The notes: generated by a model not told the origin, from the letters alone. A stretch of DNA of 64,000 nt from Longimicrobiales bacterium (GCA_951813395.1 OX638356.1:2113501-2177500); one strand, 5' to 3'; positions 33,677 through 42,489 are shown, counted from the stretch's first letter. Translations and numbers: made by a program.

Positions 33677-35065
33677 CTAGATCGCGAAGTGGCCGGTGCT
33701 GTTTCCGAACTTCTCGATGTCGTCGGCCCCCAGCTTGTGCAGGAGGCTAAGCATCACGTTCGCCATCGGCGTGCCGGGCTGCGCCCGAATGTGTTGTTCG
33801 CCCTCAAGCATGCCGTTGGCGCCCCCTGCCAGGAAGAGCGGGCACCGCGTGTGGTTGTGAAGGTTGCTGTCGGCCATCGCCGAACCGTACACGAGGAGCG
33901 TCTTGTCGAGGAGCGTGGCGTCGCCCTCGGTAACGGCCTGCAGCTTCTCCATGAAGTAGGGGACCATCGACACGTGGTACTCGTTGATCCTGCCGAACTG
34001 TCGAACCCGGTCCTCGCGGCCGCCGTGATGGGACGACGCGTGGAAGGGTGCTTCGACACCGGACTCCGGGTAGACCCGGGGCGAGGCGTCACGGCCCAGC
34101 TTGAACGAAAACACGCGCGTCGTGTCCGACTGGAAGGCCAGGACCTGCAGGTCGAACATCAGCTTCACGTGCTCCTCGAAGGAATCCGGGACACCCACCG
34201 GGGCTTCCGGAATCGCCCGCTCCTCGCCGCTCGAGTTCTGGGCCTCGATCCGCTGGATCCGCTGTTCGAGTTCCCGGATGTTGTTCGCGTACTGATCCAG
34301 TCGGTGGACATCGGCCGGGTCGAGCTTGCGGCGCATCATCGACATCTCGCCCATGACCCAGTCGAGAATGCTGCGGTCGGTGTTCAGGCGCTCCGCGCGT
34401 TGTTCGGGCGTCCCCCCGGCCCCGAAAAGCTGTTCGAAGACGGCCCGCGGATCGCGGATCATCGGAAGCGGCCGGGATGGAGAAGCCCAGCTGATCGTAT
34501 CCGTGTACACGCACGCGTAGCCGTACGCGCATCCGCCGGCCTGGTCGACGTTCTCGATGGACAGCTGCAGGGACGGAATCGGCGTATCCTGGCCGAACCG
34601 CTGCACGTACAGCTGGTCGAATGAGGTCCCGACGCGCACGTCGGAACCCTCGGTCTGCTTGGGATGGGCCTGCGTGAGGAACACGGCGCTGGTCCGGAAA
34701 TGGTCCCCGCCGATCTCCGCTGGAGCATAGGCGTCGGCCATCCTCGCGTCGGTGTCGCTGACGATGGTCAGGTACTTCCTGAACGGCTCCAGTGGCCGCA
34801 GGCTGCTGGGCGTCAGGTCGAAGTCGCGTCCCGTCTCGGCCGGCGACCACAGATTCTGTGACCTGCCCCAGTCGTTGCAGCCGGCGGCGCCGTGCACCTG
34901 CTCGATGCAGACCACCCGGGTCCGGTCGGCCGCCTTTCCGGCCTCCGTCGCCGCCCACAGACGCCCGGCCGGAACCATGGCATCCAGAAGGGGCAGGCCG
35001 ACGGCCGCCCCGGCGCCCTTGAGCATTGCCCGTCGCGAAATGTGCTTGCCGGTCAGGTATTGCAT
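33677..35065 (-). CDS. DUF1552 protein with Tat-like leader
   Basis: 462 aa. The N-terminus has an SRRAMLKGAG twin-Arg motif (Arg11-Arg12) and a hydrophobic stretch, so it is probably Tat-exported. The body matches DUF1552 proteins, found in planctomycetes, acidobacteria and relatives next to DUF1592 cytochrome-like genes. Visible blocks are GTSFDQLYVQRFG, CACVYTDTISW-type segments, LLVYGSAMADSNLHNH and a C-terminal MLSLLHKLG. The fold resembles sulfatase-like DUF1501 relatives (inference). It sits 43 nt downstream of the DUF1592 gene and 8 nt upstream of the ankyrin gene. Enzymatic role unknown. Confidence 0.88.
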   Translation of the reverse strand: MQYLTGKHISRRAMLKGAGAAVGLPLLDAMVPAGRLWAATEAGKAADRTRVVCIEQVHGAAGCNDWGRSQNLWSPAETGRDFDLTPSSLRPLEPFRKYLTIVSDTDARMADAYAPAEIGGDHFRTSAVFLTQAHPKQTEGSDVRVGTSFDQLYVQRFGQDTPIPSLQLSIENVDQAGGCAYGYACVYTDTISWASPSRPLPMIRDPRAVFEQLFGAGGTPEQRAERLNTDRSILDWVMGEMSMMRRKLDPADVHRLDQYANNIRELEQRIQRIEAQNSSGEERAIPEAPVGVPDSFEEHVKLMFDLQVLAFQSDTTRVFSFKLGRDASPRVYPESGVEAPFHASSHHGGREDRVRQFGRINEYHVSMVPYFMEKLQAVTEGDATLLDKTLLVYGSAMADSNLHNHTRCPLFLAGGANGMLEGEQHIRAQPGTPMANVMLSLLHKLGADDIEKFGNSTGHFAI

Positions 35066-35108
35066 TTGTGTCAGACCTCCCTGGTCGGGGGTGTTCTGCA
35101 GGTGTGCG

Positions 35109-37559
35109 TCAGGATTCGGCTTCTTCTTCGGCGATCGTGCCGACGCTCGCCATCCGGAAGGCGGGGCTGTTCACAACGCCCAGGATGAAGGCGGAAACCC
35201 GGAAGTCGTCCTCCGCCGCGGTCCGGATGATTGTCCGGATCGTCGGCATGTCATAGTACTCGACCCGCCGGCCCAGGGCGTACGCCATCAGGTTCTCGGC
35301 AAAGGTGCTGACCACGACGTCGGAAACACCCAGGAGCGCGTCTCGCAGGTCGGCGGGTCCCGCCAGCTCGGTGCCGTCGTACATGGTGCCCACGGGATCG
35401 ACCGGGTTGCCTTCGTCCCGGATCCGCCAGGCGCCGGTCACGTCGAAGTTCTCGAGCGCGAGCCCCAGAGGATCGATCACGTTGTGGCAGGAACTGCAGG
35501 CCGGGTTCGCCCGGTGTTCCTCCATGCGCTCCCTGACCGTGAAGAAGCGCCCCGCTTCGGCCGCGGCTGTCTCCTCGAAGGCCGGGATGTCCGGCGGGGG
35601 AGGCGGCGGAGGGGCGCCCAGCAGGACCTCGAGCACCCACTTGCCGCGTAAAACGGGAGAGGTGCGGTCCGGGTGGGACGTCAGGGTCAGGACGCTGCCG
35701 TGGCCCAGGAGGCCGCGGCGATGGTCGGTCGGGTACGACACCCTTCCGAAGTCGGGGCCCACGACGCCCGTGATTCCGTAGTGGCGGGCAAGCCGCTCGT
35801 TCACGAAGGTGTAGTCCGCCGTCAGCAGTTCCAGGACGGGACGGTCCTCCTCGACCAGGTGGGAGAAGAAGAGTTCGGTCTCCTGCACCATCGCGTCGGC
35901 CAGCGTCTGGTCGAAGTAGGGGAAGGTGAGCGCATCCGGGTGGATGTCCTCGATGTCCTGCAGCCTCAGCCACTGCGCGGCAAAACGGGTCGCCAGCGCC
36001 CCGGAGCGGGGATCGGCGAGCATGCGGCGCGCATGACCGTCCAGCTCCGCCGGATCCGAGAGCGAACCGGCCCGGGCCGCCTCGAGAAGATCGTCGTCGG
36101 GGGGCGCGCCCCAGAGGAAGAACGAGAGCCGTGAAGCGAGATCCAGATCGTCGATCGCGTACACTCCGCCGGGCGCGACCTCGGAAGGCCGCCGCTCCAT
36201 GCGGAAGACGAAGTGGGGGCTTGCCAGGATCGCCTGCAGCGCGGTGCGGACGCCCTTCTCGAAGCCGCCGTCGGTGGCGCCCTGCTCATAGAAGCTCATG
36301 AGGCCGTCGACGTCGCGGGCGAGCGCGGGGCGCCGGTATGCCCTGGTCGCGAGACGCTCGAGGATCTGCCGCGCGCACGGCCCTTCCTCGTCGGGTGACG
36401 TCGGCCGGCAAGCGAAGACCGCGCGCCGGGCCGGTGTGTCGGAGACGCCCGTCACCCCGAAGGGTCCGAGGACCGTGACGCGCTGCAGGTGCTGCTGCGT
36501 CGTCACGCCCAGCCCGATTCCGATCTGCCCGTCGGCGAGGGTATGGTCGATGGGCCGGATCAAGTCGTCCACCACGCCCTCGAACTGGCGGATGAACGCG
36601 ACCGACACGCGCTTCTGGCCCGCCGTGACGTAGATGGAGTCGGTCCGGATGTTCAGGCCGGTAGGTTCCGATTCGGACATCCACCGGTCGACTGTAAGCA
36701 GCGCGACCCGGGCGCCGTCGATGGAGACCTCGAGTTGCTCGGTCCCGAACGTTCGCCCGAAGACCTCTCCCTCGACCGCGGCGTAGGGCATGATGTGGAA
36801 CACGTACTTCCCGTCGGCGGGGAAGTTGTGCATGACCGAAAGCCCGCCCCGGGTACCGATGGGAGCGCCTTCCACGCGCTCCTTCTGGGAGGCCACGCGG
36901 GCGATCCGGTAGATGGCCGACGACACCTCCGCTTCAGGGTCGCCGAGCGCGAGTCTGCTGATCTGTCCGGCGGCGCGCAGGTAGCCCTCCATTACGGTGG
37001 CGGACGGCATCTGAACGTCGGCGATATTGTCGAAGTTGGCGCTCTTGGTGTCGAGCGGCAGGAACGTGCTGACATCGATGTCCACGCCCAGGAGATCCTT
37101 GACGGCCGCCGCATACTCGGCACGATTGAGCCGCTGGAAGGTGCGCCGTCCCGGGTTCGGCTCCCGTGCGGCAAGCTCGTCCATTGCGGTCTCGAGTTCG
37201 CTGGCCATGGCAGCGATCACCTCGGGTTCGGGACGCCGCACCCCCTGGGGTGGCATCATCCCTGCGCGAAGCTTGCGGATCATCTTCTCGATCGTCGGAC
37301 CGCGCTGCTCGGCCTCGGCGATGTCGAAGCCCTCGAGCACCAGGTCGCCCACCCTCCGGCGCTCGCTGTGACATCGGACGCAGAATTGCTGGACGACCTC
37401 GTTGGCGACCTCGATCTCCCCGGCCGCTGCGGCTTCCGGTGCGGCGGATGCCGAGCCCGGCGCGATCCTCTCGCGAACGTACGACGACGTCCCGGCGGAC
37501 CCGGCCAGACTCAGGCTCAGAGCGCCCGCCGCCAGCAAAGCAATGGCGTATTTGCTCAT
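35109..37559 (-). CDS. DUF1592/DUF1588/DUF1587-type cytochrome c-like protein
   Basis: 816 aa. After a signal peptide (about 1-22) comes one haem c motif CVRCH (Cys60, Cys63, His64) with a downstream Met in GMMPPQG. DUF1587 follows (RLNRAEYAAAVKDLLGVD). A long DUF1595/DUF1592 region has RLSFFLWGAPPDDDLLEAA and FAAQWLRLQDIEDIHPD. DUF1588 contains a second Cys pair, ACSSCHNVIDPLGLALENFD, and DUF1585 ends the protein (LGRRVEYYDMPTIRTI). It is likely periplasmic or surface-bound and redox-active; substrate unknown. I chose ATG 37559 over 37565 and 37694 because a TATAAT box ends 7 nt before it, which predicts a leaderless transcript. It heads a four-gene operon. Confidence 0.9.
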   Translation of the reverse strand: MSKYAIALLAAGALSLSLAGSAGTSSYVRERIAPGSASAAPEAAAAGEIEVANEVVQQFCVRCHSERRRVGDLVLEGFDIAEAEQRGPTIEKMIRKLRAGMMPPQGVRRPEPEVIAAMASELETAMDELAAREPNPGRRTFQRLNRAEYAAAVKDLLGVDIDVSTFLPLDTKSANFDNIADVQMPSATVMEGYLRAAGQISRLALGDPEAEVSSAIYRIARVASQKERVEGAPIGTRGGLSVMHNFPADGKYVFHIMPYAAVEGEVFGRTFGTEQLEVSIDGARVALLTVDRWMSESEPTGLNIRTDSIYVTAGQKRVSVAFIRQFEGVVDDLIRPIDHTLADGQIGIGLGVTTQQHLQRVTVLGPFGVTGVSDTPARRAVFACRPTSPDEEGPCARQILERLATRAYRRPALARDVDGLMSFYEQGATDGGFEKGVRTALQAILASPHFVFRMERRPSEVAPGGVYAIDDLDLASRLSFFLWGAPPDDDLLEAARAGSLSDPAELDGHARRMLADPRSGALATRFAAQWLRLQDIEDIHPDALTFPYFDQTLADAMVQETELFFSHLVEEDRPVLELLTADYTFVNERLARHYGITGVVGPDFGRVSYPTDHRRGLLGHGSVLTLTSHPDRTSPVLRGKWVLEVLLGAPPPPPPPDIPAFEETAAAEAGRFFTVRERMEEHRANPACSSCHNVIDPLGLALENFDVTGAWRIRDEGNPVDPVGTMYDGTELAGPADLRDALLGVSDVVVSTFAENLMAYALGRRVEYYDMPTIRTIIRTAAEDDFRVSAFILGVVNSPAFRMASVGTIAEEEAES

Positions 37560-37566
37560 AGCCATA

Positions 37567-37596
37567 ATTATAGAGAGGAACGGGGCTTCCTCGCCA
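37567..37596 (-). promoter_or_regulatory. Putative promoter of the DUF1592 operon (leaderless start)
   Basis: Perfect TATAAT on the minus strand at 37572-37567 followed by 7 nt and the ATG at 37559. The -35 candidate TGGCGA (37596-37591, 18-nt spacer) is poor. No Shine-Dalgarno sequence precedes the ATG. Confidence 0.45.
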
Positions 37597-37687
37597 GTGC
37601 GCACACCAGCGCGCACGCGGGGGTGCGCGCTCCTAATTGTCCCGTGTCCCGGGCCGGCGGCAGCGTCCGTCCAGCGGAGCGTAACGC

Positions 37688-37715
37688 TTGTCACGAGCGG
37701 CGCGAATGGTACTAT
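37688..37715 (+). promoter_or_regulatory. Putative sigma-70 promoter of the plug-protein gene
   Basis: TTGTCA at 37688-37693 (5 of 6 to consensus), 16-nt spacer, TACTAT at 37710-37715. Predicted transcription start lies about 30 nt before the ATG at 37751. It fires away from the DUF1592 promoter, so 37567-37715 is a divergent promoter region. Confidence 0.5.
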
Positions 37716-37750
37716 ATCCTGTGAAGAGGCTCCAGGCGGGAGAGTATCCG

Positions 37751-38842
37751 ATGCATTCCACGGCGCCGAAACAACCGCAGTCGGTCGATCTCGTTGCGCC
37801 CGTATCCGTGCGAGCGCTCTCCTTCGCCGCCGCGCTGTCGGTGCTGGTCCTCCCGTGCGCCGTCGTCCCCGGAGCCGGGAGCGCCCAGGGGGTCGAGGAG
37901 ACCGACGTCGTGCGGGTAACCGCCCGTGTGCAGGACGTCGACACGCGCGCAGACCTGCTGGGCGCCGTGCTGGAGCTCTCCGGCGTCGCCAACCGCTATG
38001 TGACGGGCGTGGACGGGCGCGTTTCCTTCGATGCGGCTGTCGGAGACTACACGCTGACCGTCCGCAAGGGCGGGTATGCCACGCTGCGCGGCGACTTCAG
38101 CGTGATCAGGTCCGGCGACTTCATGTTGCGCATGAGCCAGTCCGACGACGGCGACATGGATGCGCCGTCGCGACTCGTGGTAAGGGTCGTGGATGCCTAT
38201 GCGGGGCAACCGATCGAGGGCGCGACGGTTACGCTGGTGGGCGGCAGCATGGCGGCGACCAACTCCGAGGGGCGCGCCGAGTTCACCGACCTGGAGTCCC
38301 GCCTGGCCCGGATCGAGGTCGAGATGATCGGCTATGCCGCGCGTACCGAACCGATCGCGCTCCATCCCGATCGCACGACCGCCGTCGAGGTCGAGATGAC
38401 CATCGAGGCCGTGCCCCTTCGGCCGCTCAAGGTCGAGGTGCGTTCCCGGTTTCTGGAGGCGAACGGCGTATACCGGCGAATGGATCAGGGAAGGGTGATG
38501 CACCTGCTCACGAGGCGCGTCATCGAGGAACGGGGATCAACTCGCATTTCAGATGCGTTCTCCCGTGTTCCGGGCCTCAAGATCAATAGAGAATCGATCT
38601 ACCGGTCGGTGCTGATGGCGCCGAGCAACTGTCCGCTTTCGGTGTACATCGACGGGATTCCGTTCGGAGAGGACATCGAGGGGTCGGTGAATATCGACCA
38701 GATTCCGCCGGACTGGGTGGAGCTTGCGGAGGTGTACTGGGGAACCCGCGCCCCGATCGAATACCGGGGCAACGCGTGCGGGGTGGTGCTGATCTGGACG
38801 AGAGGCAGCAGCCGACCGGGGTCGGTGTCGGACGGCGGGTGA
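37751..38842 (+). CDS. Barrel-less TonB-plug protein with two carboxypeptidase-regulatory domains (I)
   Basis: 363 aa. A signal peptide ends near residue 48 (GAGSAQG). Two successive CarboxypepD_reg-like beta-sandwich repeats lie at about 55-125 and 138-215; the second has VVDAYAGQPIEGATVTLVGG. A TonB-receptor plug-like segment follows (about 255-350: TRISDAFSRVPGLKINR, LSVYIDGIPFGEDI, GVVLIWTRG). The protein ends where a receptor would begin its beta-barrel. A GGGAG sequence lies 10 nt before the ATG, and a good promoter is at 37688-37715. It may sit in the periplasm or outer-membrane surface and interact with receptors; role not established. Confidence 0.82.
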   Translation: MHSTAPKQPQSVDLVAPVSVRALSFAAALSVLVLPCAVVPGAGSAQGVEETDVVRVTARVQDVDTRADLLGAVLELSGVANRYVTGVDGRVSFDAAVGDYTLTVRKGGYATLRGDFSVIRSGDFMLRMSQSDDGDMDAPSRLVVRVVDAYAGQPIEGATVTLVGGSMAATNSEGRAEFTDLESRLARIEVEMIGYAARTEPIALHPDRTTAVEVEMTIEAVPLRPLKVEVRSRFLEANGVYRRMDQGRVMHLLTRRVIEERGSTRISDAFSRVPGLKINRESIYRSVLMAPSNCPLSVYIDGIPFGEDIEGSVNIDQIPPDWVELAEVYWGTRAPIEYRGNACGVVLIWTRGSSRPGSVSDGG

Positions 38843-38953
38843 TCGTCTGTTACCTTGGAGGAGCCCCCCGGGCGCGTCGGCAGTGCGCGCGCGTGCCCAC
38901 AGACGGGAACATCCCGAACACATGAATGCCCAGGAACAAAGGACACGTAGCGC

Positions 38954-39427
38954 GTGAGTGACATATCTGTCGGACAGCAGGCCCCGGACTTCACCCTGCA
39001 CGAAGTCTTCGGGGACGATATGGTGACGTTGAGTGAGCACCGTGGTCAGCCGGTGGTGCTGATGTTCGTGCCTCTCGCTTTCAGCGGCGTCTGCACCAGG
39101 GAGCTCTGCCACGTGGGCGAGAACTGGGACGTTTGGGGAGGCCTGGGCGCCCGGATCTACGGCATCAGCATCGACTCGCCGTTCGTGAACCAGAAGTGGA
39201 AGAGCGACATGGGGGTGCCGTTCCCGATTCTCTCCGACTTCAACAGGACGGCCGCCGAGGCCTACGGGGTGCTCGTGCAGGACTTTTTCGGGCTCAAGGG
39301 CGTGGCCAAGCGGTCCGTGTTCGTGGTGGACGGAGCCGGCAGCGTCGGATTCGCCTGGGTCAGCGACGATCCCGGCGTGCTGCCGCCATTCGCCGAGATC
39401 GTCGACGCGGTGCGCAGGGTGAGCTGA
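38954..39427 (+). CDS. Peroxiredoxin, AhpE-like
   Basis: 157 aa thioredoxin-fold peroxidase that reduces hydroperoxides. The peroxidatic Cys47 sits in PLAFSGVC (PxxxSxxC pattern), with Cys52 five residues later (CTRELC), like AhpE/BCP-type enzymes. The Arg that completes the active site is probably in VAKRSVFVVD. GTG start with AAAGGA about 13 nt upstream. It lies between two plug-like protein genes, 6 nt before the second. An oxidative-stress role in the cytoplasm is likely, as no signal peptide is present. Confidence 0.92.
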   Translation: MSDISVGQQAPDFTLHEVFGDDMVTLSEHRGQPVVLMFVPLAFSGVCTRELCHVGENWDVWGGLGARIYGISIDSPFVNQKWKSDMGVPFPILSDFNRTAAEAYGVLVQDFFGLKGVAKRSVFVVDGAGSVGFAWVSDDPGVLPPFAEIVDAVRRVS

Positions 39428-39432
39428 CTTCC

Positions 39433-40260
39433 ATGGGTGGCGTGCGTCCGAGCACGGCATTGGCCCGGCACCGCGCCTGGTCGCCGGTGTCGCTCGCGGG
39501 AGCGGTCGCGGCCGCAGCGGCCGCCGTCTTCGCGGGCGCGGCTTCGGGGAGCGCTCAGGCGGGCTCCTTCTCGCCCGTCACCTTTTCGGGAGAGGTCGTG
39601 GACACCTACCAGGGCGAGCCCGTCGAAGGCGCGATCGTGCGTCTGGTGGGAACGCTGCGGCCCGACGGCTCGATCATACTGGGCGTCACCGGCGAGACGG
39701 GGCGCTTCGACATCCCCGACGTCCCGCCGGGACCGAGCCAGGTCCTCGTGTCACGCATCGGCTATGCGGATCTGGTTCAAGTTCTTGACATCCGGGAAGG
39801 GCAATTCGTCGAAATCGCCGTGATACCGAAGCCGATCGTCCTCGAGGGCATCGAGGTATACGTGGATCGTCTGACGACGAGGCTGCGGCAACTTCCCTAC
39901 CTGACCAACACCTACGACGAGGCTGCGCTCCGGTTCGCGCCGGACTTCAACGTGGCCCAGTTTCTGCACAGCCAGCCGGGATTCGAATTCGTTCCCTGCT
40001 TCGAAGACCTCTCCACGACCAGTCCGTTTACGCAGCGGCGCGACTGCATCCGCACCAGGGGCACCACACCGCAGCGCCCGCGGGTCTTCGTGGACGATGC
40101 CCCCGCCTTCGGGGGAGTACAGGAACTTGCCACGCTCCCCACGAGCGAGATATACAGGGTTGAAGTCATCCGCGGGTGCGGCCAGATCCGCGTCTACACG
40201 GTGACCTACGTGGAGGGGATTGTCATCCGGCCACAACCGCTGATACCGATCGTCTGCTGA
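39433..40260 (+). CDS. Barrel-less TonB-plug protein with one carboxypeptidase-regulatory domain (II)
   Basis: 275 aa. A signal peptide ends at about residue 35 (GAASGSAQ). One CarboxypepD_reg domain (about 43-125: FSGEVVDTYQGEPVEGAIVRLVG) precedes a plug-like segment (about 165-270) with APDFNVAQFLHSQPGFEFVPCFED, RPRVFVDDAPAFGGVQ and SEIYRVEVIRGCG. There is no beta-barrel. Cys pairs occur in the plug part. It is paralogous in layout to the protein at 37751-38842 and begins 6 nt after the peroxiredoxin stop, suggesting co-transcription. Function unknown. Confidence 0.8.
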   Translation: MGGVRPSTALARHRAWSPVSLAGAVAAAAAAVFAGAASGSAQAGSFSPVTFSGEVVDTYQGEPVEGAIVRLVGTLRPDGSIILGVTGETGRFDIPDVPPGPSQVLVSRIGYADLVQVLDIREGQFVEIAVIPKPIVLEGIEVYVDRLTTRLRQLPYLTNTYDEAALRFAPDFNVAQFLHSQPGFEFVPCFEDLSTTSPFTQRRDCIRTRGTTPQRPRVFVDDAPAFGGVQELATLPTSEIYRVEVIRGCGQIRVYTVTYVEGIVIRPQPLIPIVC

Positions 40261-40291
40261 CCGGAGAGCGGGTTCCACGCCGGGCGCGGGG

Positions 40292-40726
40292 TCACGGATC
40301 GTCGGCGCCCGGCCTCCGGCGCAGGCGTTTCAATCGCGACCTCCTCAGCTTTTCGTCTCGGCGCCGCCGCTTCTCCCGCGGCGGCACGGCGGTGGGGATT
40401 CTGGGGGCCGCCTCCCGGAAGCGGTCGGCCAGCTTGCGCTCCAGCGTCCGAAGCGCCTCTGCCATGTTGCGGTGCCGGGAGCGATGCCGGCGCGAAGTCG
40501 CCACAATCCCGGTGGGTTCGTGTGTCAGCCGCACGCCGGTCTCGACCTTGTTCTGATGCTGTCCGCCCTTTCCACCGGAGCGGAAGGTGTCCACGCGGCA
40601 GTCGGCCAGCAGCGCCCTGGCCCGGGCGGTCCCGTCAGGTCCATCGGAACTGTCCGGCGGGGCCGTCGGGTATTTTGCCGGTGTCGGCTTGCCCATTAGA
40701 CTTGAACCAACCTTGAGGAGCCTCAT
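40292..40726 (-). CDS. Class I release-factor-like protein (ArfB-type)
   Basis: 144 aa with the RF-1 catalytic domain only. The GGQ loop is in SGGKGGQHQNKVETGVRLTH (about residues 51-70), and the codon-recognition domain is absent, as in ArfB/YaeJ, which hydrolyses peptidyl-tRNA on stalled ribosomes. The C-terminus is a basic tail (REKRRRRDEKLRRSRLKRLRRR) like the ArfB tail that enters the empty mRNA channel. An internal ATG at 40696 (MGKPTPAKYP) is an alternative start. A PrfH-like protein is a less likely reading. It is convergent with the plug protein and divergent from the AI-2E family gene. Confidence 0.85.
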   Translation of the reverse strand: MRLLKVGSSLMGKPTPAKYPTAPPDSSDGPDGTARARALLADCRVDTFRSGGKGGQHQNKVETGVRLTHEPTGIVATSRRHRSRHRNMAEALRTLERKLADRFREAAPRIPTAVPPREKRRRRDEKLRRSRLKRLRRRPGADDP

Positions 40727-40737
40727 TCAAAGCTAAC

Positions 40738-41847
40738 GTGATGGTCTTCGACCAACTGGATCAAAACCCCGGGCTGCGCTTGCTTTTCACGCTCGCAGTA
40801 GCCGTAATCGTGATCCAGGGCCTGCGTTTTGCGCAGCCGGTTCTGTTGCCCACGGCGGTGGCGCTGTTCCTTGCGGTAATCTGCCTCCCGGTCGTTTTCT
40901 GGCTGAAGAACAGGCGGGTGCCACAGTTCCTGGCGATCCTGGTCACGGTTCTGGCCGTGGCCTCCATGCTTGGCCTCCTGATCATGATCGCGAGCCTTCA
41001 GCTCCCGGACCTGTTTACGCGCGTTCAGATCCAGGTCGACGCCCTGACGGTCCCGCTCGGGGGAATGCTGCAGCAGCTCTCGGCGTGGTGGCCTTTCGTC
41101 GAAGACGGCGAGATCATGGACGCTCTGCAGGGGGTGCTGGATCTGCCCCTGCTGGCGGCGCTGGCCACCGGCGCGACCACCTGGGCCCTGTCGTTCCTCG
41201 CCAGTGTCTTCCTGGTCTTCCTCATTCTGGCGTTTGCGCTCGGCGAGGCGGCGATCCTTCCCTTCAAGCTGCGCGCGATCGCGGGCGATGGCATCGCATC
41301 GGACGAGCGCATGCGGAAGGTCGTGGACGAGGTTCAGGGGTACCTGGTGATCAAGACGCTCGTGAGCATCGCCACGGGTGTGCTGCTGGGGACGTGGGCC
41401 TGGATCATGGGGATCGAATTGCCCATCCTCCTGGGGCTGATCGCCTTCGCCCTCAACTACGTGCCCACCATCGGTTCGGTGATCGCCTCGGTGCCCGCGC
41501 TGTTCCTGGCACTGATCGAAGTGGATCCGCAGACCGCTGCCTTCGTTGGTCTGGATTTGCAATCGACCCTGATCGTGGGGGCCGGCTACCTGGCCGTGAA
41601 CATCGTCTTCGGCAACTGGCTCGAACCGACGCTGATGGGCCGCCGGCTCGGCCTGTCCACCCTGGTCGTGATTCTCTCGCTTGTGTTCTGGGGCTGGCTG
41701 TGGGGTCCCCTGGGAGCGCTTCTGTCGGTCCCGCTTACCGTGATGGTGAAGATCATGCTCGAGAACACGAAGGATCTGAAGTGGGTTGCGGTCCTCCTGG
41801 ACAAGAACGCTCCCGGGCCGCTCACGGGGAGGGAGGCGGCGTCGTGA
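40738..41847 (+). CDS. AI-2E family (UPF0118/PerM) membrane transporter
   Basis: 369 aa with about seven or eight membrane helices: LLFTLAVAVIVIQGLRF, LLPTAVALFLAVICLPVVFWL, then a soluble segment and further helices. The family block FALNYVPTIGSVIASVPALFLAL and GNWLEPTLMGRRLGLSTLVVILSLVFWGWLWGPLGALLSVPL (described in part, about residues 235-335) is typical of AI-2E/PerM proteins, which export small molecules such as autoinducer-2 or act as antiporters. The start may be GTG 40738 or ATG 40741. No good ribosome-binding site is visible. It is coupled by a GTGA overlap to the next gene. Confidence 0.9.
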   Translation: MMVFDQLDQNPGLRLLFTLAVAVIVIQGLRFAQPVLLPTAVALFLAVICLPVVFWLKNRRVPQFLAILVTVLAVASMLGLLIMIASLQLPDLFTRVQIQVDALTVPLGGMLQQLSAWWPFVEDGEIMDALQGVLDLPLLAALATGATTWALSFLASVFLVFLILAFALGEAAILPFKLRAIAGDGIASDERMRKVVDEVQGYLVIKTLVSIATGVLLGTWAWIMGIELPILLGLIAFALNYVPTIGSVIASVPALFLALIEVDPQTAAFVGLDLQSTLIVGAGYLAVNIVFGNWLEPTLMGRRLGLSTLVVILSLVFWGWLWGPLGALLSVPLTVMVKIMLENTKDLKWVAVLLDKNAPGPLTGREAAS

Positions 41848-42347
41848 ACATCTCGGTGCCGGACCAATTCGATGGTTTCCCCGACACCGCGCGCGTATGG
41901 GTGTTCGGATCGGAACGTGAACTGGGCGCTGCGGAAGCCGCTTTGGTGCTGGATGCGGTGGACGGCTTCGTTGCCACGTGGACGGCCCACGGCGTGCCCC
42001 TGCGCGCGGCTCGATCCTGGTGCTACGACAGGTTCCTGGTGGTGGCGGTGGACATCGAGTCAGCACCGCCCTCGGGGTGTTCCATCGACGCGCTGGTGAC
42101 GGTATTGAGGGGGCTCGAGGACAGGCTGGGCGTGCGATTCCTGGGCAACGAAGCGGTTTGGTACCGCGATTCGCGCGGGAGTATCCGGCGAGCCTCGCGT
42201 GTCGGGTTCCGCGCGCTGGCCGGCAATGGGGAGGTGGCGCCCGAAACCGTCGTCTTCGACAATTCGATCACGGCTTTGGCCGAGTTGCGCGGTGGTCGAT
42301 GGGAGGGCCCCGCCCGCGATCGCTGGCATGCAGCCTTCTTCGAATAG
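41844..42347 (+). CDS. Small conserved cytoplasmic protein of unknown function
   Basis: 167 aa. The pattern of a W residue, FVATWTAHGVPL, then YDRFLVVAVD, SGCSIDALVTVLRGLEDRLGV and WYRD resembles a conserved small protein in Bacteroidota often mislabelled as an ABC transporter ATPase; there is no Walker motif here. It begins at a GTG overlapping the stop of the AI-2E family gene, so the two are co-translated. No signal or membrane segment. Function not known. Confidence 0.8.
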   Translation: MNISVPDQFDGFPDTARVWVFGSERELGAAEAALVLDAVDGFVATWTAHGVPLRAARSWCYDRFLVVAVDIESAPPSGCSIDALVTVLRGLEDRLGVRFLGNEAVWYRDSRGSIRRASRVGFRALAGNGEVAPETVVFDNSITALAELRGGRWEGPARDRWHAAFFE

Positions 42348-42424
42348 TCCGTGGATGAATCCGTCCGGATGCGTCGCCGTTCGAATGCCGGGGGGATTTC
42401 GCCCACGGGCTGCCAGCAAGGAAA

Positions 42425-42454
42425 GGGGCCGACGGTCGGCTTGCCGTCGGCCCC
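42425..42454 (-). terminator. Intrinsic terminator of the cold-shock gene
   Basis: Perfect 11-bp GC-rich stem (42454-42444 with 42435-42425) and 8-nt loop, followed on the minus strand by TTTCCTT. It lies 35 nt after the cold-shock stop codon. It could also act on read-through from the plus strand. Confidence 0.75.
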
Positions 42455-42489
42455 GTTCCTTGTCCGATCCGTTCGGAACGGGTTGTCTG

